A stretch of 64,000 bases of DNA from Nocardiopsis sp. N85 (GTDB taxonomy: Bacteria > Actinomycetota > Actinomycetes > Streptosporangiales > Streptosporangiaceae), in the NCBI RefSeq assembly GCF_028882275.1, contig NZ_JARBUT010000016.1, positions 1-64,000 on the forward strand, written 5' to 3'. Below, piece by piece: positions 44,446-53,624 of this stretch (the stretch's first letter is position 1; every line of letters starts with the position of its first letter). The notes under the pieces were generated by a model. The model was not told the DNA's origin, ran no database searches, and saw only the letters and a program-made list of their open reading frames with translations. The position numbers and the translations under genes were made by a program.

Positions 44446-45219
44446 GTGGTGCCGACGTCCGAAAACGGATCCCCTCCGCCGGTCTACAGGGAGATAGCCG
44501 AGGAACTACGCGAGCAGATCCGCTCCGGACGGTACGCCGACGGCGACCGCCTTCCCGGGGAGAACGTCATCATGGAGCGCCATGGTGTCGCGCGGGCGAC
44601 CGCACGGCAGGCGCTGTCCGTGCTCATCAACGAGGGGCTGGCCGTGGCCGTGCGGGGGTCCGGCGTCTACGTGCGCCTGTTCCGCCCGATACGAAGACAC
44701 GGTGCCCGACGCCTGTCCAGAGAGCTGTGGGGCAACGGACGGGCCATCTGGCAGACCGACACCGATGGTGAGGATCGCGGCTACGAGGTGGACCGCCTGC
44801 GGGTGGAGGAGGGCACGGCGCGCGATCACGTGGCCCGCGTCCTGGGATTGACCGAGGGCGAGGGGGTGCTGCTGCGTTCCCGGCGCTACCTGGTGGACGG
44901 CCGGCCCGTCCAGACGGCCCTCTCCCACCTGCCCCTGGCCCTGGTCGGCGACGAACCGCGCTTCCGCGACGGCGACACCGGACCCGGTGGGATCTACGCG
45001 CGCCTGGCCGAACGAGGGCTGGCCCCGGCGCGCTTCACCGAGGAGATCCGCGGCCGCATGCCGACCCCGGAGGAGACCGAGGCCTTGGGACTGGCCCCGG
45101 GGACCCCGGTGCTGGAGGTGGCGCGGACCGCGCTGACCGCCGATCACCGGCCCGTGGAGTTCAACGAGATCACGATGGACGGCTCGGCCTACGTGCTGCA
45201 GTACGACTTCGAGGCCTGA
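44446..45219 (+). CDS. GntR-family transcriptional regulator with UTRA domain
   Basis: A 257-aa HutC-subfamily regulator. The N-terminal winged helix spans about 8-75 (YREIAEELREQIRSGRYADGDRLP, VARATARQALSVLINEGLA). The UTRA ligand-binding domain covers about 95-255 and ends in EFNEITMDGSAYVLQYDF. HutC-type members bind small metabolites such as amino-acid or sugar derivatives; the ligand is unknown. GTG at 44446 with GAGAGGA upstream. Convergent with the small membrane protein across a long terminator. Confidence 0.92.
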   Translation: MVPTSENGSPPPVYREIAEELREQIRSGRYADGDRLPGENVIMERHGVARATARQALSVLINEGLAVAVRGSGVYVRLFRPIRRHGARRLSRELWGNGRAIWQTDTDGEDRGYEVDRLRVEEGTARDHVARVLGLTEGEGVLLRSRRYLVDGRPVQTALSHLPLALVGDEPRFRDGDTGPGGIYARLAERGLAPARFTEEIRGRMPTPEETEALGLAPGTPVLEVARTALTADHRPVEFNEITMDGSAYVLQYDFEA

Positions 45220-45224
45220 GCGTC

Positions 45225-45270
45225 GAACATCCCGGTGGGGCGCCCGCGTGGGCGCCCCACCGGGATGTTC
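45225..45270. terminator. bidirectional terminator between GntR and membrane protein genes
   Basis: A perfect 21-bp stem (45225-45245 with 45250-45270) with a GCGT tetraloop lies between two convergent genes and overlaps the membrane protein's stop codon. It is the longest perfect hairpin in the window. Confidence 0.75.
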
Positions 45271-45715
45271 ACTCCCGTTCCTCCGCCACGGCGCGACGCC
45301 TCCGTTTGGAGGTGAACACCAGGTGGCCCAGGGGCAGCAGCACCGCCCCGACCACCACGGCGCCCAACCCGGCGATGAGCAGCGCCTCGGGCTCGGTCCG
45401 CATCCATTCGGCCACGCCGAATCCCAGGAGGAGGGAGACGGCCACCGCCACCACGGAGAACACCGTCAACCCGGTGAACAGCGTCCGGTCGTCCCAGGGT
45501 TCGGACGCGGTGGAACGGCCCGCCCTGGCCGGGAGGAGGCGCAGGGTCGCGTCCGCGGCCCCCCGTATCTCCCGAGCCGCCACCCGGGTGAAGGCGTGGA
45601 TCCCGCCGCGCGCGCCGGCGGTGGCCCGTTCGACCCGCCACAGCCCGTACCGCACCCTTCCCACTCTTCGTGTTCTTTTAGTCACTTTCAGTGACTGTTC
45701 CGCTGCAACGGCCAT
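45269..45715 (-). CDS. hypothetical protein with two predicted membrane segments
   Basis: A 148-aa protein not recognised. The N-terminal half is basic and soluble; two hydrophobic segments follow (about 83-103, LFTGLTVFSVVAVAVSLLLG; and about 113-133, ALLIAGLGAVVVGAVLLPLG), and an Arg/Lys-rich tail (SKRRRRAVAEERE) ends it. The start at 45715 follows GAGGCGGG; an upstream start would add 22 Arg-rich residues. Possibly a small membrane-associated adaptor. It is divergent from msrB. Confidence 0.6.
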   Translation of the reverse strand: MAVAAEQSLKVTKRTRRVGRVRYGLWRVERATAGARGGIHAFTRVAAREIRGAADATLRLLPARAGRSTASEPWDDRTLFTGLTVFSVVAVAVSLLLGFGVAEWMRTEPEALLIAGLGAVVVGAVLLPLGHLVFTSKRRRRAVAEERE

Positions 45716-45909
45716 GTCACCCGCCTCGTGCGCCCTCGATCTTCGAACCCTGCCCGCTGCCCTACCCGCACGGGTGACCACCGAACGCCACCGAGGGTGA
45801 AGTTAGGGGTATGTCACGGCCAAGGAGGATTTACCACGCCGGAGAGTGAACGCGCCCCGAGTCCGCCCGGGGGCGACACCGGCATCCGTTTCCGGATAAC
45901 GTCGAAGGT

Positions 45910-46344
45910 ATGGCTGACACAGCGGACCGGACCCCGCCCGGCGGGACCGACATCCCGAAGACCGACCGGGAGTGGCGCGAGCGGCTCGACGACCAGGAGT
46001 ACGCGGTACTGCGCCTGGCCGGCACAGAACGCCCGTGGACCGGGGCCTATGTGGAGACGAAGACCCGGGGCGTCTATCGTTGCAGGGGTTGTGGGAGCGA
46101 ACTGTTCCGTTCCGACGAGAAGTTCGACTCCCACTGCGGCTGGCCCAGCTTCTACGACCCGACCGACTCCGACGCCGTCGTCCTGCACGAGGACCGGTCC
46201 CTGGGCACGGTGCGGACCGAGGTACGGTGCGCCACCTGCGACTCCCATCTGGGGCACGTCTTCCACGGTGAGGGGTACGCCACGCCCACTGACGACCGTT
46301 ATTGCATCAATTCGGTCGCCCTTACCCTGGAGCCGACGGAGTAG
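45910..46344 (+). CDS. msrB: peptide-methionine (R)-S-oxide reductase MsrB
   Basis: A 144-aa repair enzyme reducing methionine-R-sulfoxide with thioredoxin. Two zinc CxxC pairs are visible (C58/C61 and C107/C110), the CGWPSF block at 76-81, and the catalytic Cys132 in RYCINS near the C-terminus. The GVYRCRGCGSELF start of the domain is canonical. A stand-alone transcript followed by a hairpin terminator. Confidence 0.94.
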   Translation: MADTADRTPPGGTDIPKTDREWRERLDDQEYAVLRLAGTERPWTGAYVETKTRGVYRCRGCGSELFRSDEKFDSHCGWPSFYDPTDSDAVVLHEDRSLGTVRTEVRCATCDSHLGHVFHGEGYATPTDDRYCINSVALTLEPTE

Positions 46345-46379
46345 GTTGGCGTACCATCCTGGTTCCGGGCGTACGCCTG

Positions 46380-46401
46380 CGGGTCGCCCGAGGGCGACCC
46401 G
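46380..46401 (+). terminator. hairpin after msrB
   Basis: CGGGTCGCCC-GA-GGGCGACCCG, a 10-bp inverted repeat with a 2-nt centre (effective loop of four). A second weak dyad and a GATAAT (46436-46441) that could be a -10 for psd follow. Confidence 0.6.
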
Positions 46402-46515
46402 GTGTTCACCTGATCACCGCCCTCGGCGGATCAGGGATAATCGCATGCGGTGTGCCGAAGGCCTGCTCCCCCGCCGGCCCGCGACACACCGAATCACCCG
46501 CGACGAAAGCGCTCG

Positions 46516-47184
46516 ATGACCGACGACTCACCTTCCACATCCGTCTCCCACCGGCCACCGGCACGCCCTCGGTTCGGCATGGCCCAGGGTTCCGCCCCGT
46601 GGCTGCTGCCGGCGCTCGGCGCCGCCGGCGTCGCGGCCCTGGCCGCCCGCGGTTCCCGAGCACGCACGGCGGTGGCCGTGCCGGTGGTGGCCCTGGCCGC
46701 CGGGATGACGTGGTTCTTCCGCGACCCCGAGCGGGGTCCGGCGACCGGTCGGGTGTTGTCCGCGGCAGACGGCGTCGTGCAGAGCATCGATGTCCGATCC
46801 GATGGCCGCACCCGGATCGCGGTGTTCATGAACCCCCTCAACGTGCACGTCAATCGTGCCCCCCTCGCCGGTGTGGTGACCGGTGTCGAACACCGCCCCG
46901 GGGGCTTTCGCCCCGCATTCGACAAGGACAGCGAGCGTAATGAACGCGTCATCTGGACCCTTGAAACCGAGATCGGTGAGATCACGGTCGTTCAAATCGC
47001 CGGCGCGATGGTCAGGCGTATCATCCCGTATCTCGCTGCGGGGCAGAAGGTCGAACAAGGCGAGAGGATCGGGCTCATCCGGTTCGGCTCCCGCGTCGAC
47101 GTCTACCTTCCGGCCGGTGTCACCCCGGCGGTGGAGGTCGGCCAGCGGGTCCGCGCCGGGGAAACCCGCCTTGACGCCGACTGA
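46516..47184 (+). CDS. psd: phosphatidylserine decarboxylase proenzyme
   Basis: A 222-aa membrane-associated enzyme making phosphatidylethanolamine. It self-cleaves at G191-S192 in the RFGSRVD motif, giving the pyruvoyl cofactor; this is the short prokaryotic type with FGSR rather than LGST. Two hydrophobic stretches lie at about 28-64, and the FFRDPER and FMNPLNVHVNR blocks are conserved. It overlaps the phosphatidylserine synthase gene by 14 bp, so the two-step pathway is translated together. Confidence 0.93.
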   Translation: MTDDSPSTSVSHRPPARPRFGMAQGSAPWLLPALGAAGVAALAARGSRARTAVAVPVVALAAGMTWFFRDPERGPATGRVLSAADGVVQSIDVRSDGRTRIAVFMNPLNVHVNRAPLAGVVTGVEHRPGGFRPAFDKDSERNERVIWTLETEIGEITVVQIAGAMVRRIIPYLAAGQKVEQGERIGLIRFGSRVDVYLPAGVTPAVEVGQRVRAGETRLDAD

Positions 47185-47983
47185 GGGCCCCCTCGCCTCA
47201 CCCGTCACCGACGGTACCCCCCGGCTTCGTCTGGCCCTGGCCGACTACTTGACGCTGGGCAACGCCCTGTGCGGGTTCCTCGCCGTGTTGGCGCTGGTCT
47301 CCGCCCTGTCGACGCACATCGCCACCGGCGCGACGGGGCCCCTGCCCCGCAGCGCCATGGCCATGGTCGTGGGGCTGATGCTGGTGGCCGCCGCGCTGGA
47401 CGTGCTCGACGGGCGGGTGGCCCGCAAACTCGGCGGCAGCGGCATGGGCGCCGAACTCGACAACCTCGCCGACGTCATCAGCTTCGGGTTCACCCCCGCG
47501 TTCCTGTTCGTCGTCTGGGGCACCCAGAGCGGCGGAGCCGGGACACTGACGATCATGGCGGGCGGCGCGGTGCTGCTCGCGGTGATCGTGCGTCTGGCGC
47601 GCTTCTCCCTCCAGGCCCCGGGCACGGGGTACTTCACCGGTCTGCCGTGCCCGTTCGGCGCGATGGCCGTGGTCACCGTGGTGTTGCTGAACCCGCCGCC
47701 GGCCATCGCCGCGGTGGCGGTGCTGTTCATCTCCTGGCTGATGGTGAGCCGCGTCGAGTACCCCAAACCGCGCGGCCGCAAGGCGTACGCGGTCCTGGGC
47801 GTGCTCGGCACCGGTGTGGCCCTCATCGTGTCCTGGGGTCTGGGCCTGCCCGCCGGACAGTGGCTGGTCTACCTGATGAGCGCCCTGGTCCTGGCCTTCA
47901 TCGTGACGGTGCCCTTCTACGTCCTGGCCACCCGGCACGCGGTCGAGGAGCCGGCCCGACCGGCCGACCCCGTCGAGGAGTAG
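47171..47983 (+). CDS. pssA: CDP-diacylglycerol-serine O-phosphatidyltransferase
   Basis: A 270-aa integral membrane CDP-alcohol phosphatidyltransferase making phosphatidylserine. The catalytic motif D-x2-DG-x2-AR-x8-G-x3-D-x3-D is present as DVLDGRVARKLGGSGMGAEL then DNLAD. About seven hydrophobic segments. No ATG or GTG fits between the psd end and the domain, so a TTG at 47171 overlapping psd by 14 bp is chosen; GGGGAAA lies upstream. The product feeds the Psd encoded just before it. A terminator follows at 48000. Confidence 0.9.
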   Translation: MTPTEGPLASPVTDGTPRLRLALADYLTLGNALCGFLAVLALVSALSTHIATGATGPLPRSAMAMVVGLMLVAAALDVLDGRVARKLGGSGMGAELDNLADVISFGFTPAFLFVVWGTQSGGAGTLTIMAGGAVLLAVIVRLARFSLQAPGTGYFTGLPCPFGAMAVVTVVLLNPPPAIAAVAVLFISWLMVSRVEYPKPRGRKAYAVLGVLGTGVALIVSWGLGLPAGQWLVYLMSALVLAFIVTVPFYVLATRHAVEEPARPADPVEE

Positions 47984-47999
47984 GCGGGACGAACGCGCG

Positions 48000-48033
48000 A
48001 CGGCGCCCCGGCGGAGATCCGCCGGGGCGCCGT
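48000..48033. terminator. terminator between pssA and hemQ
   Basis: A perfect 16-bp stem (48000-48015 with 48018-48033) with a minimal centre lies between convergent genes. Confidence 0.7.
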
Positions 48034-48050
48034 TCGCCGTCCGGGGCCGG

Positions 48051-48761
48051 TTACGGCAGGGACTCGACCAGCTCGGCGACGCTCTTGCGACGACCCGTGT
48101 AGAACGGGATCTCCTCGCGGGTGTGCAGCCGGGCCTTGGCGCCGCGCAGGTGGCGCATGAGGTCGACGATGCGGTGCAGCTCGTCGGCCTCGAAGGCCAG
48201 CAGCCACTCGTAGTCGCTCAGACCGAACGAGGAGACGGTGTTGGCGCGCACGTCCGGGTAGGGGGCGGCCATCCGGCCGTGCTCGGCCAGCATCGCCCGA
48301 CGCTCGTCGTCGGGCAGCAGGTACCACTCGTAGGAGCGCACGAAGGGGTACACGCAGAGGTTGTCGCGGGGCTCCTCGCCCGCCAGGAACGCCGGCACGT
48401 GGCCTCGGTTGAACTCGGCGGGCCGGTGCAGGCCCATCACCGACCACACCGGGGTGGCCGCGCGGCCGACCGCGGTGCGGCGGAACGCGGCGTAGACGTC
48501 CTGGAGCCGCTCGTGGGTGTCGGCCACCCACCAGAACATGATGTCGGCGTCGGCGCGGAAGCCCTGCACGTCGTAGCCGCCGCGGGTGGTGACGCCCTGC
48601 TCGGCCGCCTTGTCGAGCAGGCCCTGGAGTTCGTCCGCTGCGGCGGCCCGGTCGACGCCTTCGAGGGTGTCGACCTTGAAGACCGACCACATGGTGTAGC
48701 GGATGAGGGCGTTGAGGTCGGTGCCGCCCTGGCCGGTGGCGTCGTTGTGCTGGCCCGTCAC
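48051..48761 (-). CDS. hemQ: coproheme decarboxylase HemQ (chlorite-dismutase-like, ChdC)
   Basis: A 236-aa enzyme that decarboxylates coproheme to heme b in the Gram-positive pathway. The [13 protein letters not shown] block, [13 protein letters not shown] and the [13 protein letters not shown] helix with the axial His are typical of actinobacterial HemQ; the TGR-tail EIPFYTGRR follows. The GTG at 48761 overlaps the hemG stop as GTGA (48758-48761) and AAGGAG lies upstream, so the two are co-translated. Confidence 0.92.
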   Translation of the reverse strand: MTGQHNDATGQGGTDLNALIRYTMWSVFKVDTLEGVDRAAAADELQGLLDKAAEQGVTTRGGYDVQGFRADADIMFWWVADTHERLQDVYAAFRRTAVGRAATPVWSVMGLHRPAEFNRGHVPAFLAGEEPRDNLCVYPFVRSYEWYLLPDDERRAMLAEHGRMAAPYPDVRANTVSSFGLSDYEWLLAFEADELHRIVDLMRHLRGAKARLHTREEIPFYTGRRKSVAELVESLP

Positions 48762-50215
48762 GGGTTGACTCCTTGCTGGTTGGTGCCGTCGGCTCCGTCG
48801 CCGCGGCTGGTGCGACTGTCGGTCTGGAGGGCGGAGACCAGGTCCCGGGCCTGGCGATCCGCGTCGGCGATGCACGCCGGTACGCCCACCCCGCCGTAGG
48901 CCGCTCCGCACACCGACAGTCCATGGTGGCGGGCGAGGGCCTCGCGGACGCGGGCGACGCGCGCGGTGTGCCCGACCGCGTACTGGGGCAGACCGTCGTC
49001 CCAGCGGGTCACCCGGGTCTGGGCGGGGCGGCCGATCGGGCCGAGCACCTCGGACAGGTCGGTCACGGCGGTGGCGACGAGCTCCTCGTCGGAGCGGTCC
49101 AGGACACCGGTCTCGCCGAAGCGGCCGATGGAGCAGCGCACCATGACCAGGTCCTCGCCGGTCGCGGCGAGCTCCTCGGCGATCCAGGGCCACTTGTTGC
49201 TCGAAAAGGTGGCCGCCTTGATGGTGAGGCCGCCCTCCCCCACCGGGACGAGGAAGCCGGTCCCGGTGAGCGGGGCGGGCAGCGCCGACGCCGGAAGGGC
49301 CAGGGTGATCAGGGCCATGCTCGCGTACTCGATGCCGCGCAGGTCCCGGGCGGCCTCGGGGACGTGGTCGGTGAGGAGGCGGGCCGCCTCCGGGGCCGGG
49401 CAGGCCAGCAGGACGGCGGAGGCCTCGACCCGGTCGCCGCCGTCGAGGTGGACGCGCCAGCCCTCGGGGAGGCGTTCCAGGGAACGGACACGGGTTCCGG
49501 TGCGCAGGTCCCCGCCGTGGCGTTCGGCGAGTTCCCCGGTGAGACCGGCGATGCCGCCGCGCAGGGAGGCGAAGACCGGTCCCGACGCGGCCCCGGCGCC
49601 GCCCAGGGCGTCGTGGACGCCGCGGATCAGGGATCCCCCGTCGCGGGCCATGGCCGCGATCCGCGGCACGGTGGCCTCCAGGGAGAGGAGGTCGGCGTTG
49701 CCCGCGTAGACGCCGCCCAGCAGCGGTTCCACGAGGCGCTCGACGACCTCGCGGCCCAGGCGCACCCCGATGTAGGAGGCCACCGGGAGGTCGCCGCGCA
49801 CCGGGGTGCGCGGGCGCACCAGGTCCAGGGCGGCGCGGGCGGTCCCCAGGGGGGAGAGCACGCCGCTGCGGGCCAGCGCCCGCAGGTCACCGGGGACTCC
49901 CATGAGCTGTCCCCGGGGCAGGGGGCGGACGCGACCGCGACTGTAGACGGCGGCCGTGCCGGGACCGGGGTGGACGACGCGGTCGGTCATCCCGAGTTCG
50001 GCGATGAGATCGAGCGCCTCGGGGCGGCGCGCCAGCACGGATTCGGCACCGGCGTCGACCTCCACACCCGCCACGGGGGAGGCCCGCAGCTTGCCGCCGG
50101 GCGCGTCGGCGGCCTCGATCACGGTGACGGCGACGCCGAGCCCGGTGAGACGGTGCGCGGCGGTGAGTCCGGAGACGCCGCCCCCGACCACGACGACGTG
50201 CGGTGCTTCAGGCAT
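48758..50215 (-). CDS. hemG: coproporphyrinogen III / protoporphyrinogen oxidase (HemG/HemY/CgoX)
   Basis: An FAD-dependent oxidase of 485 aa with [17 protein letters not shown] at the N-terminus, the [16 protein letters not shown] block and a C-terminal [18 protein letters not shown] motif. In organisms with HemQ this enzyme oxidises coproporphyrinogen III rather than protoporphyrinogen. It is upstream of and overlaps hemQ. Start 50215 with GGGAG nearby. HemE is encoded 1.4 kb away on the same strand, beyond the divergent lipoprotein gene. Confidence 0.92.
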   Translation of the reverse strand: MPEAPHVVVVGGGVSGLTAAHRLTGLGVAVTVIEAADAPGGKLRASPVAGVEVDAGAESVLARRPEALDLIAELGMTDRVVHPGPGTAAVYSRGRVRPLPRGQLMGVPGDLRALARSGVLSPLGTARAALDLVRPRTPVRGDLPVASYIGVRLGREVVERLVEPLLGGVYAGNADLLSLEATVPRIAAMARDGGSLIRGVHDALGGAGAASGPVFASLRGGIAGLTGELAERHGGDLRTGTRVRSLERLPEGWRVHLDGGDRVEASAVLLACPAPEAARLLTDHVPEAARDLRGIEYASMALITLALPASALPAPLTGTGFLVPVGEGGLTIKAATFSSNKWPWIAEELAATGEDLVMVRCSIGRFGETGVLDRSDEELVATAVTDLSEVLGPIGRPAQTRVTRWDDGLPQYAVGHTARVARVREALARHHGLSVCGAAYGGVGVPACIADADRQARDLVSALQTDSRTSRGDGADGTNQQGVNP

Positions 50216-50422
50216 GCTCCCAGCTTCCCAGATGCCGTGGATCACAGCGTCCCGCCGCCCCCGTTGGCGACCGGGGTCGCGACCCTCCCCCTCCAGGATC
50301 GGACATCCGGTGCCGGAGGGGCGTCGGGAACGTCCCGTAGAGCCTTTCGACCCGATTCGGACCGTTGTCGGCTCGTTACCAATGGGTCGAAACGGGTGTG
50401 GTGCGGGCCACGTCGAAGGAGC

Positions 50423-51556
50423 ATGGTTATCTCAGGTTCGACCCCGGTGCGGCGTTTCGCCGGGGTGATGTGCGCGGGCCTGACGGCCCTCATGGTCACC
50501 TCGTGCGGGGCGACCCTCCATTCCTCCGACTCCTCCGCCGGGTCCTCCGCGGAGTACGCCGTCCCGGGCACCGTCGAGGACGGGGGGTTCTCCGAGGAGG
50601 CGGGCCGGGCCGAGGACGGTGCGGTCGAACAGGAGGGGGGCGCGTCGGGCATCGACTCCGACGTCGTGATCTCCGATCGCGAGCTCATCCACACCGCCGA
50701 ACTCACCGTGCGGGTGGACGACGTCTCCGAGGCCTCCGAGCGCGCCAAGGAGCTGACCCTGGCCGCCGACGGCTACGTCTCCTCGGAGTCGCTGTCCACG
50801 CCCAAGGGCGGCACTCCCGAGGCGTACCTGACGCTGCGCATCCCCAACGACGACTACGAGGGCGCGCTGGAGGAGCTGGCGGACCTGGGCGACCGGTCCG
50901 ACCTGCACCGATCGGTGCAGGACGTCACCGAGGAGGTCGCCGACGTCGAGAGCCGCATCGCGTCGTCCGAGACGGCCCTGGAGACCCTGCGCGGGTACCT
51001 GGAGGAGGCCGAGGACGTCGACGACCTGCTGCGGGTCGAGCGGGAGATCCAGGACCGCCAGGCGGAGCTGGAGGCGCTCCAGGCGCGGCAGAAGGCCCTG
51101 GAGAACGAGATCTCGTACTCGACGGTCCACCTCGTGCTGATGCCGCCGCAGACCTACATCGAGGAGCCCTCCGAGGAGAGCATCGGGTTCCTGGGCGGCC
51201 TGGAGCGCGGCTGGCTGGCGCTGGTCTCGGTCTTCGAGGGGTTCGCCGTCGCGCTGGGCTGGCTGCTGCCGTTCCTCGCCGTCCTGGCCGTGCCGGTGAC
51301 CGCGCTGGCGTGGTGGCTGCGCTCCCTTGTCCGGCGCCGCCGCGCCGCCGCGCCGCACCCGCACCCGCACCCGGGGGTACCGGTCCACACCGGCGCCGCG
51401 GGCCCCGGGACCGCGGGGGCCGACGGGACGCCCGTCCCGGAGGGGGGCGCCGTCACGCCCGAGCGCGAGGGGACGCCCGAGGCCGCCGGGACCGGCGAGG
51501 TGCCCGAGGACGGCCGGGACACCGACACGGACGGGCCGCCGACCGGCGGCCGCTGA
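50423..51556 (+). CDS. DUF4349-containing lipoprotein
   Basis: A 377-aa predicted lipoprotein. The signal peptide runs to a lipobox VTSC, so the mature protein starts at about Cys28. A Ser/Glu-rich linker is followed by the DUF4349 domain (about 95-260) with a strong coiled coil (DVDDLLRVEREIQDRQAELEA). A membrane segment (about 275-305) and a Pro/Gly/Glu-rich tail with a His-Pro run end it. Similar proteins are envelope proteins of unknown function. It lies between hemG and hemE, but there is no evidence for a role in heme synthesis. Confidence 0.82.
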   Translation: MVISGSTPVRRFAGVMCAGLTALMVTSCGATLHSSDSSAGSSAEYAVPGTVEDGGFSEEAGRAEDGAVEQEGGASGIDSDVVISDRELIHTAELTVRVDDVSEASERAKELTLAADGYVSSESLSTPKGGTPEAYLTLRIPNDDYEGALEELADLGDRSDLHRSVQDVTEEVADVESRIASSETALETLRGYLEEAEDVDDLLRVEREIQDRQAELEALQARQKALENEISYSTVHLVLMPPQTYIEEPSEESIGFLGGLERGWLALVSVFEGFAVALGWLLPFLAVLAVPVTALAWWLRSLVRRRRAAAPHPHPHPGVPVHTGAAGPGTAGADGTPVPEGGAVTPEREGTPEAAGTGEVPEDGRDTDTDGPPTGGR

Positions 51557-51564
51557 CACCGTGA

Positions 51565-51608
51565 CGCCGACGGCGCCCGCCCCCACCGGGGACCGGGCGC
51601 CGTCGGCG
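51565..51608. terminator. terminator between lipoprotein gene and hemE
   Basis: A perfect 15-bp stem (51565-51579 with 51594-51608) with a 14-nt loop lies between the two convergent genes. Confidence 0.65.
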
Positions 51609-51625
51609 ATCAGGGGAGGCGCGGA

Positions 51626-52657
51626 TCAGACCGCGGTCTCCTCGTGGACGAACGCGGTGAGGCGCTGGAGCATGTCCGGGTCGGTCTCCGGAAGCACGCC
51701 GTGGCCCAGGTTGAAGATGTGGCCGTCGGCGGTCCGGCCCCGGGACAGGATGTCGCGGGTGCGCTCGGCCACGACCTCCCAGGGTGCGAACAGGGTGGCC
51801 GGGTCCAGGTTGCCCTGAAGCGCCGTGCCCGGCTGGACCCGCTGGACGGCCTTGTCCAGGGGCACCCGCCAGTCCACGCCCACCACGTCGGCCCCGGCCT
51901 CGCTGAGCAGGCCGAGCAGCTCACCGGTGCCCACGCCGAAGTGGATGCGGGGCACCTCGTACTCGCTGAGCTGGCCGAAGATCCACGAGGTGTAGGGCAG
52001 CACGGAGGCGCGGTAGTCCTCGGCGCCGAGCGCGCCGACCCAGGAGTCGAACAGCTGGATCGCGCTGGCGCCCGCTTCGATCTGGGTGCGCAGGAAACCG
52101 AGCGTGATGGCGGAGAGCCGGCGCATCAGCTCGTCCCACAGTTCGGGCTCGCCGTACATGAGCGCCTTGGTGTGCTCATGGTTCTTGGAGGGCCCGCCCT
52201 CGATGAGGTAGGAGGCCAGCGTGAACGGGGCGCCCGCGAAGCCGATGAGCGGCCTGTCGCCGAGCTCTCCGGTGAGCATGCCCACGGCCTCGGTCACGTA
52301 CGACAGGTCGTCGGGCTCGATGTCCCGCAGCCGCTTGACGCCGTCGGCGTCGCGGATCGGGTCGGCCACCACGGGGCCGACACCGGGTTTGATGTCCAGG
52401 TCGATGCCGATGGCCTTGAGCGGAACGACGATGTCGCTGAAGAAGATGGCGGCGTCGACGTCGTACCGGCGGACCGGTTGCATCGTGATCTCGGTGATCA
52501 TGTCGGGACGGGCGCAGGCCTCCAGCATCGGCACGTCGGCGCGGACCCGTCGGTACTCGGGCAGGGAGCGCCCGGCCTGGCGCATGAACCACACCGGGGT
52601 GTGGGACACGGGCAGGCGCCGGCAGGCGCGAAGGAATGGAGATTCTTGCAGCGTCAC
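51626..52657 (-). CDS. hemE: uroporphyrinogen decarboxylase
   Basis: A TIM-barrel enzyme of 343 aa that removes four carboxylates from uroporphyrinogen III, the branch point to coproporphyrinogen. It has PVWFMRQAGRSLPEYR near the N-terminus, which contains the substrate-binding Arg residues, FAGAPFTLASYLIEGG, and the C-terminal FNLGHGVLPETDP. The best start is GTG at 52657, although GGAGG directly abuts it with no spacer, so the start or the mode of initiation (possibly leaderless) remains open. Confidence 0.93.
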   Translation of the reverse strand: MTLQESPFLRACRRLPVSHTPVWFMRQAGRSLPEYRRVRADVPMLEACARPDMITEITMQPVRRYDVDAAIFFSDIVVPLKAIGIDLDIKPGVGPVVADPIRDADGVKRLRDIEPDDLSYVTEAVGMLTGELGDRPLIGFAGAPFTLASYLIEGGPSKNHEHTKALMYGEPELWDELMRRLSAITLGFLRTQIEAGASAIQLFDSWVGALGAEDYRASVLPYTSWIFGQLSEYEVPRIHFGVGTGELLGLLSEAGADVVGVDWRVPLDKAVQRVQPGTALQGNLDPATLFAPWEVVAERTRDILSRGRTADGHIFNLGHGVLPETDPDMLQRLTAFVHEETAV

Positions 52658-52942
52658 CCTCCGATCGTGCCATGCCCCGCCCGGTGCTCTCACGCGGATG
52701 GCGGGATCGGCCGTCGCCGGGCCCCGGCCCGGGAGGGCCCACAAAGGCGCACAAAGGCTCGCAAGGGCGCCGTCCGGTGGCGGAGCGGTCCCAAGATCAT
52801 CACAAAACCCCGACACGCCGGGGGATCTACGACCACGGGGCCGTGACTCGTGCCACGGTCGGTTCCGTGCCCACCCTCCTGCCCGCGATGGGGAGAGCCG
52901 TCCCCTTCCGAGCGACACCCCGCCAGCGCGCGATCACACACA

Positions 52943-53539
52943 ATGAAGGCTGACGTTTCCACCATGCCCGATGTCGGTAGCGCCGCGGACGCCGGCGAAA
53001 CGTTCCGACGAGCGATCGAAGCCCTGAACAGCCCTTCCCTCAGGTCCGAGATCACCGTCCGGGAGATCCCCGCCCCGGCCCGTCTGGCCCCCCATACCGC
53101 CGCCGTGTCGGCGCAGGTCACCGTACACGGCGAAGAGATCGCCTGGGGGCGCCTCATCGTCCTGTACGACCCCGAGGGGACCCGGGAGTGGCCCGGGCCC
53201 TTCAGGGTCGTCTGTCAGATCAACTCCGAGTTGGAGTCGGACATCGCCACCGACCCGCTGCTCGGGCGGGTCGCCTGGAGCTGGCTGACCGATGCCCTGG
53301 CCGCGTGCGGGGCCTCCCACCACACGTTGAGCGGCACGGTCACCCGTGCCACCACCGAGGGGTTCGGTACCAAGGCCGGCGAGGGGTCGACGACGGAGGT
53401 GGAGATGCGCGCCTCGTGGACCCCGGAGGAGGACGACCTGCTCCCGCACAGCGCGGCCTGGCAGACCCTGTTGGCGGCGGCCGCGGGGCTGCCGCCCGCC
53501 GATGTCGCCGACATCGCACGACAGCGTTCACGGCCCTGA
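52943..53539 (+). CDS. DUF3000-family protein
   Basis: A 198-aa protein of the actinobacterial DUF3000 family: PAPARLAPHTAAVSAQV, the GRLIVLYDPEGTREWPGPFR block, and VEMRASWTPEEDDLLPHSAAW. Function unknown. It lies between hemE and the RNase D gene, which is its common setting in actinobacteria. Two starts are possible, 52943 and 52964; neither has a strong Shine-Dalgarno. Confidence 0.85.
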   Translation: MKADVSTMPDVGSAADAGETFRRAIEALNSPSLRSEITVREIPAPARLAPHTAAVSAQVTVHGEEIAWGRLIVLYDPEGTREWPGPFRVVCQINSELESDIATDPLLGRVAWSWLTDALAACGASHHTLSGTVTRATTEGFGTKAGEGSTTEVEMRASWTPEEDDLLPHSAAWQTLLAAAAGLPPADVADIARQRSRP

Positions 53540-53612
53540 GGTGCCCGGCCCGCGCGGGTCCGGGGACCTCGTTCGTGACCGGACCGAATCCGCGTACGGT
53601 GTCGGCAGCGCA

Positions 53613-53618
53613 TACCGT
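53613..53618 (+). promoter_or_regulatory. -10 element for a leaderless RNase D transcript
   Basis: TACCGT (TANNNT consensus) ends seven bases before the GTG at 53625 of the RNase D gene, which has no ribosome binding site. This places transcription start at or next to the start codon, the arrangement of leaderless actinobacterial mRNAs. Confidence 0.5.
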
Positions 53619-53624
53619 AGTGGT

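Noticed and set aside
45735-45760. A TTCGAA-containing stretch resembling a tRNA T-arm.
   Set aside because: No acceptor, D or anticodon stems could be drawn around it; no tRNA is supported anywhere in the window.
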